This document shows positions 8,727-20,657 of a stretch of DNA of 64,000 nucleotides, in pieces. Made by a program: the position numbers and the translations under genes. The first letter of the stretch is position 1; each line of letters starts with the position of its first letter. Source of the DNA: Pantoea dispersa (GTDB lineage: Bacteria > Pseudomonadota > Gammaproteobacteria > Enterobacterales > Enterobacteriaceae); assembly GCF_014155765.1 (NCBI RefSeq), contig NZ_SCKT01000007.1, positions 43,362 to 107,361 on the forward strand. Reading direction: 5' to 3'. The notes beneath the pieces are model-generated. The model had not been told where the DNA came from, searched no databases, and was given only the letters and a program-made list of their open reading frames with translations.

Positions 8727-10405
8727 TGGCGGCGAATGCGTTTTTACTGATTGCGTGCTATCTGCTGGTGCTGATGGTGCTGGCGCAGCCGCTGGGCCGC
8801 TTGCTGGCGCTGATGGTGGCGGATAAACCCCTGCTAACGCGCAGCGAACGCGTGCTGTGGCGTCTGGCCGGCGTTGACGGCGCGGCGATGCGCTGGCCGC
8901 ACTATCTGCTGGCCATCCTGCTGTTTAACGCGCTCGGCTTTGTGCTGCTGCTGGCGATGCTGATGGGGCAGGGCGCGCTGCCGCTCAATCCTCAGCATCT
9001 GCCTGGCCTGAGCTGGGATCTGGCGCTCAATACGGCGATCAGCTTTGTCACCAACACCAACTGGCAGGCGTACGCAGGCGAGAGCACGCTGAGTTACTTC
9101 AGCCAGATGGCGGGCTTAACGGTGCAAAACTTCCTTTCGGCGGCAACCGGTATTGCGGTGGCGTTTGCGCTGATGCGCGGTTTTGCCAACCGTTCGCTGG
9201 AAACGCTCGGTAACGCCTGGCGCGACCTGACGCGTATCACCGTCTACGTGCTGCTGCCGATTAGCCTGCTGATGGCGCTGTTTTTTGTCAGCCAGGGCAG
9301 CATTCAGAACTTTGAACCCTATCATGCCTTCACCACGCTGGAAGGCGCGCAGCAAACGCTGCCGCTCGGGCCGGTAGCCTCGCAGGAAGCGATCAAAATG
9401 CTCGGCACCAACGGTGGCGGTTTCTTCAACGCCAACTCGGCGCATCCGTTCGAAAACCCTACGGCACTGACCAACTTTGTGCAGATGCTGAGCATCTTCC
9501 TGATCCCGGCCGCGCTGTGCTTTGCCTTTGGTCAGCAGCTGGGCGATCGCCGTCAGGGCCATATGCTGCTGTGGGCCATGAGCATCATGTTTGTGCTGGC
9601 GGTGGTCGCGGTGATGTGGGCTGAGCTGCGCGGCAATCCGCACTTTCTGACCCTGGGCGCCGATAGCGCGATCAACATGGAAGGCAAGGAGACACGCTTC
9701 GGCATTCTCAACTCCAGCCTGTTTGCGGTGATCACCACCGCGGCGTCGTGCGGTGCGGTAAACGCCATGCATGACTCCTTCACTGCTCTGGGCGGTATGG
9801 TGCCGATGTGGCTGATGCAGCTGGGCGAAGTGGTGTTCGGCGGCGTCGGTGCCGGCTTGTACGGCATGCTGCTGTTCGTGCTGCTTGGGGTGTTTATCGC
9901 CGGTCTGATGATTGGCCGTACGCCGGAGTACATGGGCAAAAAGATCGATGTGTGGGAGATGAAAATGACCGCGCTGGCGATTCTGGTGACGCCGACGCTG
10001 GTGCTGCTGGGTACTGCGCTGGCGATGATGACCGAAGCCGGACGCGCCGGTATGGCCAACCCTGGCATTCACGGCTTCAGTGAGGTGCTGTATGCGGTAT
10101 CGTCGGCGGCCAACAACAACGGCAGCGCCTTCGCCGGTCTCAGCGCCAACACCCCGTTCTGGAACCTGCTGCTGGGCTTCTGCATGCTGGTCGGCCGCTT
10201 CGGCATCATCGTTCCGGTGCTGGCCATTGCCGGTTCGCTGGCGGCGAAGAAAATTCAGCCGGTGGGCAACGGCACGCTGCCGACTCACGGCCCGCTGTTT
10301 ATCGCACTGCTGGTGGGCACCGTGCTGCTGGTGGGTGCGCTGACCTTCGTTCCCGCGCTGGCGCTTGGCCCGGTGGCGGAACATCTGCAACTTATTCAGG
10401 GATAA
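8726..10405 (+). CDS. kdpA: Potassium-transporting ATPase subunit A
   Basis: 559 residues, close to the 557 of E. coli KdpA. The channel-like subunit has the four selectivity-filter regions expected for the SKT superfamily, for example [29 protein letters not shown] and [11 protein letters not shown]. It binds and translocates K+ in the high-affinity Kdp pump. Coupled to kdpF by overlapping stop and start, and followed seven bases later by kdpB. Confidence 0.97.
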   Translation: MAANAFLLIACYLLVLMVLAQPLGRLLALMVADKPLLTRSERVLWRLAGVDGAAMRWPHYLLAILLFNALGFVLLLAMLMGQGALPLNPQHLPGLSWDLALNTAISFVTNTNWQAYAGESTLSYFSQMAGLTVQNFLSAATGIAVAFALMRGFANRSLETLGNAWRDLTRITVYVLLPISLLMALFFVSQGSIQNFEPYHAFTTLEGAQQTLPLGPVASQEAIKMLGTNGGGFFNANSAHPFENPTALTNFVQMLSIFLIPAALCFAFGQQLGDRRQGHMLLWAMSIMFVLAVVAVMWAELRGNPHFLTLGADSAINMEGKETRFGILNSSLFAVITTAASCGAVNAMHDSFTALGGMVPMWLMQLGEVVFGGVGAGLYGMLLFVLLGVFIAGLMIGRTPEYMGKKIDVWEMKMTALAILVTPTLVLLGTALAMMTEAGRAGMANPGIHGFSEVLYAVSSAANNNGSAFAGLSANTPFWNLLLGFCMLVGRFGIIVPVLAIAGSLAAKKIQPVGNGTLPTHGPLFIALLVGTVLLVGALTFVPALALGPVAEHLQLIQG

Positions 10406-10412
10406 CGGAATC

Positions 10413-12461
<2,049 letters not shown>

Positions 12462-12472
12462 GGAGAAGAGAA

Positions 12473-13045
12473 ATGAGTCAGTTACGTCCGGCTATAGTAT
12501 TGTTAATCCTGCTTACCCTGCTGACCGGCGCGGTCTATCCGCTGCTGACCACCGGCCTGGCGCAGTGGTGGTTTCCGTCGCAGGCCAACGGTTCGCTGAT
12601 TGAGCGCGACGGCGCGGTGCGCGGCTCAGAGCAGATCGGTCAGGCGTTCAGCCAGCCGGGGCACTTCTGGGGCCGTCCATCGGCCACCAGCGACGTGCCG
12701 TACAACGCGCAGGCGTCAGGCGGCAGCAACCTTGCCGCCAGTAATCCGGCGCTGGATAAAGCGGTGGCGGAGCGGGTCGCTGCGCTGCGCGCTGCCAACC
12801 CGCAGGCGCCGGCAGCGGTGCCGGTGGAGCTGGTAACCGCTTCAGGCAGCGGCCTGGATCCGGATATCTCCCCTGAAGCGGCGCTGTGGCAGGCACCGCG
12901 CGTTGCGGCAGCGCGCAACATGACGCTGAAAGACGTTGAGGCGCTGATTGCGCGCAACACCGAGCGCCCGCTGCTGCCGTTTATCGGCGAAGAAACGGTG
13001 AACGTGCTGCGGCTGAATATGGCGCTGGATGATTTGCAGGGATAG
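12473..13045 (+). CDS. kdpC: Potassium-transporting ATPase subunit C
   Basis: 190 residues, the E. coli length. One N-terminal membrane helix ([25 protein letters not shown]), then a periplasmic domain with [22 protein letters not shown] and [14 protein letters not shown], both strongly conserved in KdpC. It supports assembly and K+ affinity of the pump. AAGGAGAAGAGAA precedes the ATG, 11 bases after kdpB ends. Confidence 0.96.
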   Translation: MSQLRPAIVLLILLTLLTGAVYPLLTTGLAQWWFPSQANGSLIERDGAVRGSEQIGQAFSQPGHFWGRPSATSDVPYNAQASGGSNLAASNPALDKAVAERVAALRAANPQAPAAVPVELVTASGSGLDPDISPEAALWQAPRVAAARNMTLKDVEALIARNTERPLLPFIGEETVNVLRLNMALDDLQG

Positions 13046-13054
13046 TTTCAAACC

Positions 13055-13115
13055 GCGCGAAGAATCGTGCCGCTACAAAAATGTGCACATACCGTAGCGG
13101 CGCAATTTATTGCGC
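13055..13115. repeat. GTAG-headed hairpin pair between kdpC and kdpD
   Basis: A degenerate left arm (13055-13076, ending GCCGCTAC) faces a perfect right arm (13094-13115), GTAG + CG + GCGCAATTTATTGCGC. The pair occupies most of the 108-base gap between kdpC and kdpD, a gap that is much shorter in E. coli. It could attenuate or end the kdpFABC transcript before kdpD. Confidence 0.8.
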
Positions 13116-13153
13116 AATGCCACATTGGTGCACGCGATAAAAATGGACCTCGC

Positions 13154-15829
13154 ATGAACGACGAATTACCGCGCCCCGATCCCGATGCCCTGCTGCTCAA
13201 TCACAGCGACAGCCATCGCGGTAAACTGAAAATCTACTTCGGCGCCTGTGCTGGCGTAGGGAAAACCTACGCCATGCTGCAGGAGGCGCAGCGCCTGCGT
13301 GCGCAGGGGCTGGACGTGCTGGCTGGCGTGGTCGAAACCCACGGCCGTGAAGAGACCGCCGCGCTACTGCAGGGGCTGGCGGTGCTGGCGCGGCGCGCCA
13401 CCGGTCGGTCGCGCCATGCGGAATTCGACCTCGACGCCGCGCTGGCGCGCCATCCGGCGGTGATCCTGATGGATGAACTGGCGCACACTAACGTACAGGG
13501 CTCGCGCCATCCCAAGCGCTGGCAGGACATTGAAGAGCTGCTGGATGCCGGTATCGACGTGATTACCACCGTCAACGTGCAGCATCTGGAGAGCCTGAAT
13601 GACGTGGTGGGCGGCGTCACCGGCATTCAGGTGCGCGAAACCGTACCCGATCCCTTTTTCGACAGCGCCGATGAAGTGGTGCTGGTGGATCTGCCGCCGG
13701 ACGATCTGCGTCAGCGGCTGAAAGAGGGCAAAGTGTACGTCGGCGACCGCGCCGAGCGCGCCATCGAAAATTTCTTCCGCAAAGGCAACCTGTTCGCGCT
13801 GCGTGAACTGGCGCTGCGCCGCACGGCCGACCGGGTAGACGATCAGATGCGCGCCTGGCGCGATCAGCAGGGGCGCGACAAAGTGTGGCACACGCGCGAC
13901 GCGATTCTGCTGTGCATCGGTGACGACACCGGCAGTGAAAAGCTGGTACGCACCGCCGCCCGTCTTGCTGCCCGTCTCGGCAGCGAGTGGCATGCGGTGT
14001 ATGTGGAAACGCCGCGCCTCAACCGACTGCCGGAAGCGCAGAGGCGCGCCATTCTGCGCACGCTGCAGCTGGCGCAGGAGCTGGGCGCGGAAACCGCCAC
14101 GCTGTCCGACCCGGACGAGGCGCGCGCGGTGCTGCGCTATGCGCGCGAGCACAATCTCGGCAAAATCGTCACCGGCCGGCAGCCGCAGCGGCGCTGGCGA
14201 CGCGACAGCTTTGCCCAGCGTCTCGGCGAGCTGGGGCCGGAGCTCGACCTGCTGGTGGTGGCGCTGGATGAGCCGGTGCGCGATGTGCCAGCGGCCCTGA
14301 GCGGCCAGCGTGCCAGCGGCGAGAAATGGCGGCTGCACCTGCGCGGGTGTCTGATGGCGATCGCGCTGTGCGTACTGGTGACGCTGATTGGTCGCTGGTG
14401 GCTGGTGGAGTTTGATACCGCCAACGCGGTAATGATCTATCTGCTGGCGGTGGTGCTGGTGGCGCTGCGCTTTGGCCGCTGGCCGTCGGTATTCGCCACG
14501 GTAATCAATATTCTGGCCTTCGACCTGGTGTTTGTGGCCCCCACCGGCACGGTGGCGGTATCGGATCTGCAATACCTGGTGACCTTTGCGGTGATGCTGG
14601 CGGTCGGGGTGATTGTCGGCAATCTCACCGCCGGCGTGCGCTATCAGGCGCGGGTGGCGCGCTACCGTGAACAGCGCGCGCGCCATCTGTATGAGATGGC
14701 GAAATCGCTTGGCAGCGCGCTGACGCCGCAGGATATCGCTGCTACCAGCCAGCGCGTCATTGAGGTGACGCTGCAGGCGCGCAGCCAGCTGCTGCTGCCC
14801 GACGAACAGGGTGAGCTGCAGTCGGCGGGTGAAAGCACCATCGGGACGCCGCCCGACCTCGGCATCGCCAAATGGAGCTACAGCAAAGGGCAACCGGCCG
14901 GTGCCGGCACTGATACGTTACCGGCGGTGCCGTACCAGATTCTGCCGCTGAAAAGCGGGGCACACTGCCGCGGCCTGCTGGTGGTTGAGCCGGACAACCT
15001 GCGCCAGCTGATGATTCCCGAACAGCAGCGGCTGGTGGAGACCTTTACGGTGCTGATTGCCAACGCGCTGGAACGCATGGCGCTGTCGCACAGCGAAGCC
15101 GCGTCACGGCTGGCCGCCGAGCGCGAGCAGCTGCGTAATGCGCTGCTGTCGGCGCTGTCCCACGATCTGCGCACGCCGCTGACGGTGCTGTTTGGCCAGG
15201 CTGAGATGCTGATGCTGGACCTCGCCAGCGAACAGTCAAAATACGTTGGCCAGGCCAATCAGATTCGCGAACAGACGCTGAGCACCATCCGGCTGGTGAG
15301 CAACATGCTGGACATGGCGCGCATTCAGTCCGGCGGGCTGAACCTGCGCGAAGAGTGGGTGGCACTGGATGAGGTGATTGGCGGCGCGCTAAGCAGCATG
15401 GGACCGTCGCTGAAAGGGCACGACTTCACGCTGGATTTACCGCCGGAGCTGGTGCTGATCAAAGGCGACAGCGCGATGCTGGAGCGGGTGTTTACTAACC
15501 TGATCGAAAACAGCCTGAAGTATGCCGGCAATGCCGCGCAGCACGGCATTCGTGCCTGGCGCGATAAAACCCGGCTGGAGATCGCCGTATGGGATAACGG
15601 ACCGGGCATTGCGCCGGAGAATCTGACGCGCATTTTTGACAAGTTTGCCCGCGGCGACAAGGAGTCGGCCGTGCCGGGCGTCGGGCTGGGGCTGGCCATC
15701 AGCAAAACCATTATTGAGTCGCATCGCGGACGCATCTGGGCGGAAAACCGGCCGCAGGGCGGGGCGGTGTTTCGCCTGTCGCTGCCGCTGCCGGCCGCGC
15801 CTGAAATTTCTGAAGAAGCACTGAAATAA
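13154..15829 (+). CDS. kdpD: Sensor histidine kinase KdpD
   Basis: 891 residues from ATG 13154; the longer frame from 13067 reads through the repeat and is unlikely. Domains in order: KdpD nucleotide-binding domain with Walker A GACAGVGKT, a universal-stress-like domain, four membrane helices in the middle (~400-500), a GAF-like region, the H-box ALSHDLRTPLT, then the ATPase with NLIENSLKYAG, DNGPGI and GVGLGL. All catalytic motifs are intact. KdpD senses K+ limitation and phosphorylates KdpE. Unusually, kdpE does not follow: the next gene is yqhA on the same strand, and no OmpR-type regulator is present in the window. Confidence 0.95.
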   Translation: MNDELPRPDPDALLLNHSDSHRGKLKIYFGACAGVGKTYAMLQEAQRLRAQGLDVLAGVVETHGREETAALLQGLAVLARRATGRSRHAEFDLDAALARHPAVILMDELAHTNVQGSRHPKRWQDIEELLDAGIDVITTVNVQHLESLNDVVGGVTGIQVRETVPDPFFDSADEVVLVDLPPDDLRQRLKEGKVYVGDRAERAIENFFRKGNLFALRELALRRTADRVDDQMRAWRDQQGRDKVWHTRDAILLCIGDDTGSEKLVRTAARLAARLGSEWHAVYVETPRLNRLPEAQRRAILRTLQLAQELGAETATLSDPDEARAVLRYAREHNLGKIVTGRQPQRRWRRDSFAQRLGELGPELDLLVVALDEPVRDVPAALSGQRASGEKWRLHLRGCLMAIALCVLVTLIGRWWLVEFDTANAVMIYLLAVVLVALRFGRWPSVFATVINILAFDLVFVAPTGTVAVSDLQYLVTFAVMLAVGVIVGNLTAGVRYQARVARYREQRARHLYEMAKSLGSALTPQDIAATSQRVIEVTLQARSQLLLPDEQGELQSAGESTIGTPPDLGIAKWSYSKGQPAGAGTDTLPAVPYQILPLKSGAHCRGLLVVEPDNLRQLMIPEQQRLVETFTVLIANALERMALSHSEAASRLAAEREQLRNALLSALSHDLRTPLTVLFGQAEMLMLDLASEQSKYVGQANQIREQTLSTIRLVSNMLDMARIQSGGLNLREEWVALDEVIGGALSSMGPSLKGHDFTLDLPPELVLIKGDSAMLERVFTNLIENSLKYAGNAAQHGIRAWRDKTRLEIAVWDNGPGIAPENLTRIFDKFARGDKESAVPGVGLGLAISKTIIESHRGRIWAENRPQGGAVFRLSLPLPAAPEISEEALK

Positions 15830-15883
15830 CTTCACATAAGTTCGGTTATACTCGATGGCTTGTCTGTTGATAAATGGGAACTT

Positions 15884-16384
15884 ATGGAACGTTTTACCGA
15901 AAACCTGATGTATGCATCGCGCTGGCTGCTGGCACCGGTTTACATTGGACTTTCGCTGGGGCTGCTGGCGCTGACGGTTAAATTTTTTCAGGAAATTTTT
16001 CACCTGCTGCCCAACATTCTCAGCATCGCGGAAAACGATCTGATTCTGCTGCTGCTGTCGCTGGTGGACATGACGCTGGTTGGTGGCCTGCTGGTCATGG
16101 TGATGCTGTCCGGCTATGAGAACTTTGTCTCCAAGCTGGATATCGATGAAAGCAAAGAGAAGCTGAGCTGGCTCGGCAAGATGGATTCCGGCTCGCTGAA
16201 AAACAAAGTGGCAGCTTCGATTGTGGCGATCTCATCGATTCACCTGCTGCGTATTTTTATGGACGCGCGTAACGTCGCCAACGAAAAGTTGATGTGGTAC
16301 GTAATCATCCACCTGACCTTCGTGCTGTCGGCCTTTGTGATGGGCTGGCTGGATAATATGTCGAAGGTTGAAAAGAAATCGTGA
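15884..16384 (+). CDS. yqhA: UPF0114 inner-membrane protein YqhA
   Basis: 166 residues from ATG 15884, where the protein aligns with E. coli YqhA ([18 protein letters not shown]). Three to four hydrophobic segments; the motifs [26 protein letters not shown] and [17 protein letters not shown] are nearly identical to the E. coli protein. Function unknown; the UPF0114 family are small membrane proteins. It occupies the place where kdpE would be expected. TATACT at 15847-15852 could be its -10 element. Confidence 0.9.
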   Translation: MERFTENLMYASRWLLAPVYIGLSLGLLALTVKFFQEIFHLLPNILSIAENDLILLLLSLVDMTLVGGLLVMVMLSGYENFVSKLDIDESKEKLSWLGKMDSGSLKNKVAASIVAISSIHLLRIFMDARNVANEKLMWYVIIHLTFVLSAFVMGWLDNMSKVEKKS

Positions 16385-16414
16385 CCTTCACGCATGAGCT
16401 GACCCATTGCACCA

Positions 16415-16480
16415 GGTGCGCATTAATGCGCACCCTGTAAAAAACCGCAGTGCCCCGTAGGGTCGCCATTCATGGCGACC
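16415..16480. repeat. Hairpin pair of two different GTAG-headed families
   Basis: Left arm 16415-16439 has stem GGTGCGCAT/ATGCGCACC ending CCTGTA; right arm 16457-16480 is GTAG followed by GGTCGCCAT/ATGGCGACC. The order of families is the reverse of that in the array at 3531. Lies between the convergent yqhA and LysR genes. Confidence 0.8.
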
Positions 16481-16487
16481 TGGCCCC

Positions 16488-17417
16488 TTACCGCACCGGC
16501 TGCGTGCCGGTCAGCTGCGGCATCACGTCCCTGATCATCGCGAAAAAATGCTGCAGGCGGGCCGGATAATAACTGGCCCACGGGTAGGTCAGCCACACCG
16601 GCAGCGGCGGCGCCTGCCAGTCGGGCACCAGCTGCACCAGCGCGCCGCTGGCTAAATCCTCCTGCACCACCCATGACGACACAATCGCGGCGCCCATGCC
16701 CGCCAGCGCGGCTTTGCGCACCGCGTACAGGCTATCGCTGGCGAGGCGCGGGGCAATCGCCAGGTTGATCGGCTGGCCGTCGCTGAGACGCTGTAGCGCA
16801 ATTTCGTTACGATAAAAACTGGTCAGCGCCAGCCACGGCAGCTGTGTCAGCTGGGTAACCTCTTTCACCGGCGCATGAGCCGCCAGCAGCGCCGGTGCCG
16901 CAACGACAAAGCGCGGCACTTCCGCCAGCAGCACCGCCACCACCGACGGATCGGTGGGCGCGCCGACCTGAATGGCGCAGTCAACGTTTTCACTGACAAA
17001 GTCCGGCGTGCGGTCGTTGAGCATCCACTCCACAGCCAGGCGCGGATAGCGCTGCAGATAATCCATCAGCGGTGCAATCAACTGATCCTGACCAAACGCA
17101 TGCGGCGCACGCACGCGCAGCGTGCCGATCGGGTCGTCATTCGCGCCAGTTAACTCATCTTCCAGCGCGTGCCAGGTCGCCACCAGCTGCCGTGCCTGGG
17201 CATAGCAGCGCTCTCCGTCGTCGGTGAGTTTCAGCGCATGGGTGGTACGTAAAATCAGTTTCAGGCCGAGCCGCTGTTCCAGCGCCTGCAGACGGCGACT
17301 CACGGTGGGCTGGGTGGTGCCGAGCTGCGCCGCGGCCGCCGACAGCGAGCCGCTTTCAACAATGCGGATAAACGTCTGCATCAGTTCGATGCGGTCAACG
17401 CTGGTGAGTGTGCTCAT
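16488..17417 (-). CDS. LysR-type transcriptional regulator
   Basis: 309 residues from ATG 17417; the upstream extension to 17471 has no conserved sequence. The N-terminal winged helix-turn-helix is typical (SGSLSAAAAQLGTTQPTVSRRLQALEQRLGLKL), followed by an effector domain with a PBP2 fold. It is divergent from the MFS exporter gene, the usual arrangement for a LysR regulator and its target, with a palindrome in the shared 93-base gap. The effector is unknown. Confidence 0.9.
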   Translation of the reverse strand: MSTLTSVDRIELMQTFIRIVESGSLSAAAAQLGTTQPTVSRRLQALEQRLGLKLILRTTHALKLTDDGERCYAQARQLVATWHALEDELTGANDDPIGTLRVRAPHAFGQDQLIAPLMDYLQRYPRLAVEWMLNDRTPDFVSENVDCAIQVGAPTDPSVVAVLLAEVPRFVVAAPALLAAHAPVKEVTQLTQLPWLALTSFYRNEIALQRLSDGQPINLAIAPRLASDSLYAVRKAALAGMGAAIVSSWVVQEDLASGALVQLVPDWQAPPLPVWLTYPWASYYPARLQHFFAMIRDVMPQLTGTQPVR

Positions 17418-17472
17418 ACGTAGCCTGCATAACAGTTCTGTGTCATAGCAGTCTACCGCGTATGGCCGCAAC

Positions 17473-17488
17473 GCGCTTTAATAAGCGC
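17473..17488. promoter_or_regulatory. Palindrome in the LysR/MFS divergent promoter
   Basis: GCGCTT-TAAT-AAGCGC is a perfect inverted repeat centred 30 bases before the MFS start and 64 before the LysR start. It is a likely operator for the LysR protein or another regulator. Confidence 0.45.
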
Positions 17489-17510
17489 ATCATCACAGGG
17501 GAAAACCACT

Positions 17511-18719
17511 ATGTCTGCCATGTCTCAATCTTCTGCCATGCCTGCTGAAAAGCTGCCGGCGCCGCTGGTGTTTACGCTGGCGGCCGGTGCCGGTCTCAGC
17601 GTGGCATCGATTTACTACAGCCAGCCGATGCTGGATATCATCAGTAAACAGTTCAATGTGGGCATTGGCAGCGTTGGTATGGTACCAATGCTGACCCAGG
17701 CCGGTTACGCGCTGGGGATTCTGCTGCTGGCCCCGCTCGGTGACCGCCACGATCGCCGCACCATCATTCTGGTTAAAGGCTTGCTGCTGGTCGCCGCGCT
17801 GCTGCTGTGTGGCTTTTCCGGCGGCATCAATGCGTTGCTGATCGCCAGCTTTGTTACCGGATTAACCGCTACCGTGGCGCAGGACATAGTGCCGGCGTCG
17901 GCGGCGCTGGCACCGGAGCGCAGCCGTGGCAAAACCGTCGGCACAGTGATGACCGGGCTGCTGGTCGGCATTCTGCTGTCGCGCGTGGTGAGCGGCGTGG
18001 TGGCGGAGTATCTGGGCTGGCGCACCATGTACATGATGGCGGCGGCGGCGGTGCTGCTGAGCAGTCTGGCGCTGTGGCGCGCGCTGCCGCGCTTTACGCC
18101 GGGCACCACGGTGAGCTATCCGCGTCTGCTGCTGTCGCTGGCGCATCTGTGGCAGCATCACCAGACGCTGCGCCGCGCGGCGCTGGCGCAGGGCCTGCTG
18201 TCGGTAAGTTTTAGCGCCTTCTGGTCTACCCTGGCGCTGATGCTGAGCGATCGCTTCCATCTCGACAGCGCCGTGGCAGGGGCCTTCGGTCTGGCCGGTG
18301 CCGCCGGGGCGCTGGCCGCGCCGCTGGCGGGCAGTTTTGCCGACCGCATCGGCCCGGCGCGTGTCACCCAGTATGGCGCCACGCTGGTGATGGTGTCGTT
18401 TGCCCTGATGTTCCTGCTGCCGGTGCTGCCGGTGCCGGCGCAGCTTGGCCTGATTATCCTCAGCACCATCGGCTTTGACCTTGGCGTGCAGGCCACGCTG
18501 GTGGCGCATCAGACGCTGGTCTACAGCCTGGCGCCGGAAGCGCGCAGCCGCCTCAATGCGCTGATGTTCACCGTGGTGTTTATCGGTATGGCGACCGGCG
18601 CGGCGCTCGGTAGCCTGGCGCTGGCCCATTTCGGCTGGAATGGCGTGGTCAGCCTTGCGACGGCTGCCGCTGTGCTTGCGCTGCTGATTCGCCTCGCCAG
18701 TCGCCATCTGCAAAACTAA
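17511..18719 (+). CDS. MFS exporter (DHA1/YnfM-AraJ-like)
   Basis: 402 residues, twelve predicted helices. Motif A is seen as APLGDRHDRRTII after the second helix, and again in the second half as GSFADRIGPARV. The protein begins with IYYSQPMLDIISKQF, a pattern frequent in YnfM-type proteins and drug or arabinose efflux permeases. Probable proton-driven efflux of a small molecule, controlled by the divergent LysR gene. The substrate cannot be named. Confidence 0.82.
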   Translation: MSAMSQSSAMPAEKLPAPLVFTLAAGAGLSVASIYYSQPMLDIISKQFNVGIGSVGMVPMLTQAGYALGILLLAPLGDRHDRRTIILVKGLLLVAALLLCGFSGGINALLIASFVTGLTATVAQDIVPASAALAPERSRGKTVGTVMTGLLVGILLSRVVSGVVAEYLGWRTMYMMAAAAVLLSSLALWRALPRFTPGTTVSYPRLLLSLAHLWQHHQTLRRAALAQGLLSVSFSAFWSTLALMLSDRFHLDSAVAGAFGLAGAAGALAAPLAGSFADRIGPARVTQYGATLVMVSFALMFLLPVLPVPAQLGLIILSTIGFDLGVQATLVAHQTLVYSLAPEARSRLNALMFTVVFIGMATGAALGSLALAHFGWNGVVSLATAAAVLALLIRLASRHLQN

Positions 18720-18772
18720 TTCACGATCCTGTGCCAGGCTTAAAGGAGAATGTTATTTAAAAACGGAGCGTT

Positions 18773-20122
18773 ATGAACTTCCTGGCCTGGACCGCCCTCA
18801 CTGGCGGTCTGCTACTTTTGATGTCACTGGCTTCCGGCTGGATTCACCGGGGGCCGGTGACGTCGTTTGGTCTCTACCTGTTCGCGGGCATTCTGTGCGG
18901 CCCGTGGATGCTTAATCTGCTGCAAATCGACATTATCGGCCACGCCGAGCTCGCCGCCCATATCACCGAAATCACCATGGCCGCCTCGCTGTTTATCACC
19001 GGGCTCAAGCTGCGTCTGCCGATGAGTGCGCACGCGTGGCGCGTCGGGCTGCGGCTGGCATTCCCGGCGATGCTGCTGACCGTCGGCGGCATGGCCTGCC
19101 TGATTCACTGGATTACCGGCTTTGGCTGGCCGCTGTCGCTGGCGTTTGGTGCCATTGTTGCCCCGACCGACCCGGTGCTTGCCAGCCTGATCTCCGTTAA
19201 CGATGCGCGCGATGACGATGCGCTGCGCGTGGCGCTCTCCAGCGAGGCCGGCATGAACGATGGTTCAGCGCTGCCGCTGCTGATGCTGGCGCTGCTGATG
19301 ATGCATCCGGGCGCCTTCAGTCTCGAGCTGCTGGGCGGCTGGGCAGCGCGCGATGTGCTGTGGGCGATTGGCGGCGGGCTGGCGATTGGTTACCTGCTCG
19401 GCCGGCTGATCGGCCAGCTGGCGACCCATCTGCGCAGCGCGCATCACGACGTGGCCCCAAATGATTTCCTCGCGCTGGCGCTGATCGCCCTGAGCTACGC
19501 GGCGGCGCAGTCGGTGGATGCGTCTGGCTTTCTTGCCACCTTTGCAGCAGGCGTCGGCTTGCGCCGCGCCGAGCTGCGCGTGACCAAACGCTTTCCGCTG
19601 GAAGATCTGCCGGAAGAGAAGCGCTACCTGCCGGCAGAAGTGCTGGTCAATCCTAACCAGCGTCTGAAGCAGCAGGGCGGCAGCCCGGTAAAATCGGTCG
19701 GCCTGGTGGTCGGCGATGCGCTGTCGTTTGGTGATACTATCGAACGCCTGCTGGCGGCAGCGATGATGGTGGTGCTGGGCATCACGCTGGCGCATCACTG
19801 GAATCTCACCGGCATCGGCCTGGCGTTGCTGCTGTTTGTGGTGGTGCGGCCGCTGGCGGTATGGCTGACCACCTGGCGCTGCGAAATGCCGTTTATGCGG
19901 CGGATGCTGATTGGCTGGCTGGGGATTCGCGGCATCGGCAGTATCAATTATATTGCTTATGCCTGGGTGCATGGCCTGCAGGGCCCGCAGGCGGAACAGA
20001 TGATGGACATGGCGCTGACGCTGGTGGTGTGCAGCATTGTGCTGCACGGCATCACGGTGACGCCGCTACTGAACTGGCGTGCTGCCCGGCAGGCGGCACG
20101 CACGCAGCAAGACGAAACGTGA
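18773..20122 (+). CDS. Na+(K+)/H+ antiporter, CPA1 family
   Basis: 449 residues, about 11-12 membrane helices. Ion-binding motifs of CPA1 exchangers are present: GAIVAPTDPVLAS and SSEAGMNDGSALP (the essential ND pair), plus GWLGIRGIGSINY late in the protein. Predicted to expel Na+ or K+ in exchange for protons. Located 53 bases after the MFS exporter and 26 bases before a small secreted protein; it may share a transcript with the latter. Confidence 0.88.
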   Translation: MNFLAWTALTGGLLLLMSLASGWIHRGPVTSFGLYLFAGILCGPWMLNLLQIDIIGHAELAAHITEITMAASLFITGLKLRLPMSAHAWRVGLRLAFPAMLLTVGGMACLIHWITGFGWPLSLAFGAIVAPTDPVLASLISVNDARDDDALRVALSSEAGMNDGSALPLLMLALLMMHPGAFSLELLGGWAARDVLWAIGGGLAIGYLLGRLIGQLATHLRSAHHDVAPNDFLALALIALSYAAAQSVDASGFLATFAAGVGLRRAELRVTKRFPLEDLPEEKRYLPAEVLVNPNQRLKQQGGSPVKSVGLVVGDALSFGDTIERLLAAAMMVVLGITLAHHWNLTGIGLALLLFVVVRPLAVWLTTWRCEMPFMRRMLIGWLGIRGIGSINYIAYAWVHGLQGPQAEQMMDMALTLVVCSIVLHGITVTPLLNWRAARQAARTQQDET

Positions 20123-20148
20123 TTTTCTGGAAATAACGGGAGCTTATT

Positions 20149-20496
20149 ATGAAAGCATTGCTTATCGCCCTGGTAGGGCTGTCGCTGTCCGCCAGCGCGC
20201 TGGCGGATGATACGGATGCCGACGCGCAGGAGAATATCTACGCCAGCCAGCTGTGCCACATTGTTAGCGGGGAGCAGAAAACCGGTGACATGCAGAGCTA
20301 CACTGAGAAAATGAAGTCACAGCTGGCGGCCAGCCAGTCACCGTCGGCCATGAACAAGCCCTCCTTCAACGAGGAAACCGCGCAGGAAGTGGTCAACGGC
20401 TGGCTGGAGCTGGGCGAAGAAGAGCGGGCGAAGCTGCGTCACGATCAGCAGCAGTGCGAGCAGACGGTGATGACTCAATTCCAGCAGCAGGATTAA
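20149..20496 (+). CDS. Small exported protein of unknown function
   Basis: 115 residues with a good signal peptide (MKALLIALVGLSLSASALA, then DDTDAD). The mature protein, about 96 residues, is hydrophilic and glutamine/serine rich, with two cysteines (SQLCHIV and QQCEQT) that could form a disulphide in the periplasm. I do not recognise the family. CGGGAGC lies upstream of the ATG. A terminator follows at once, so it ends the antiporter transcript if they are co-transcribed. Confidence 0.75.
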   Translation: MKALLIALVGLSLSASALADDTDADAQENIYASQLCHIVSGEQKTGDMQSYTEKMKSQLAASQSPSAMNKPSFNEETAQEVVNGWLELGEEERAKLRHDQQQCEQTVMTQFQQQD

Positions 20497-20517
20497 TTTT
20501 CCCTTCTCTTCGTGAAT

Positions 20518-20543
20518 ACGCGCCTTTTCTGGCGCGTTTTTTT
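20518..20543 (+). terminator. Rho-independent terminator
   Basis: Stem ACGCGCC / GGCGCGT with loop TTTTCT, followed by seven T residues. It lies 22 bases after the small exported protein gene. Confidence 0.9.
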
Positions 20544-20553
20544 ATGGCTTTTT

Positions 20554-20570
20554 TGTACGAAATGCGTACA
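20554..20570. promoter_or_regulatory. Operator-like inverted repeat TGTACG-N5-CGTACA
   Basis: A perfect 6-bp inverted repeat with a 5-base centre, 88 bases upstream of the Tat-type hydrolase gene and just after the terminator. A dimeric repressor site is likely; the regulator is not identifiable. Confidence 0.4.
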
Positions 20571-20657
20571 TTATCGCCAGATTGAAACAGGACCTGCATC
20601 ACATAATGAGACGCCGCCTCCGGGCTGGCGCATTTTCCATACCGGCTACTGGGCAAG

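Noticed and set aside
15830-15883. Remnant of kdpE after kdpD
   Set aside because: Only 54 bases before yqhA and no receiver or HTH coding trace; a remnant cannot be claimed.
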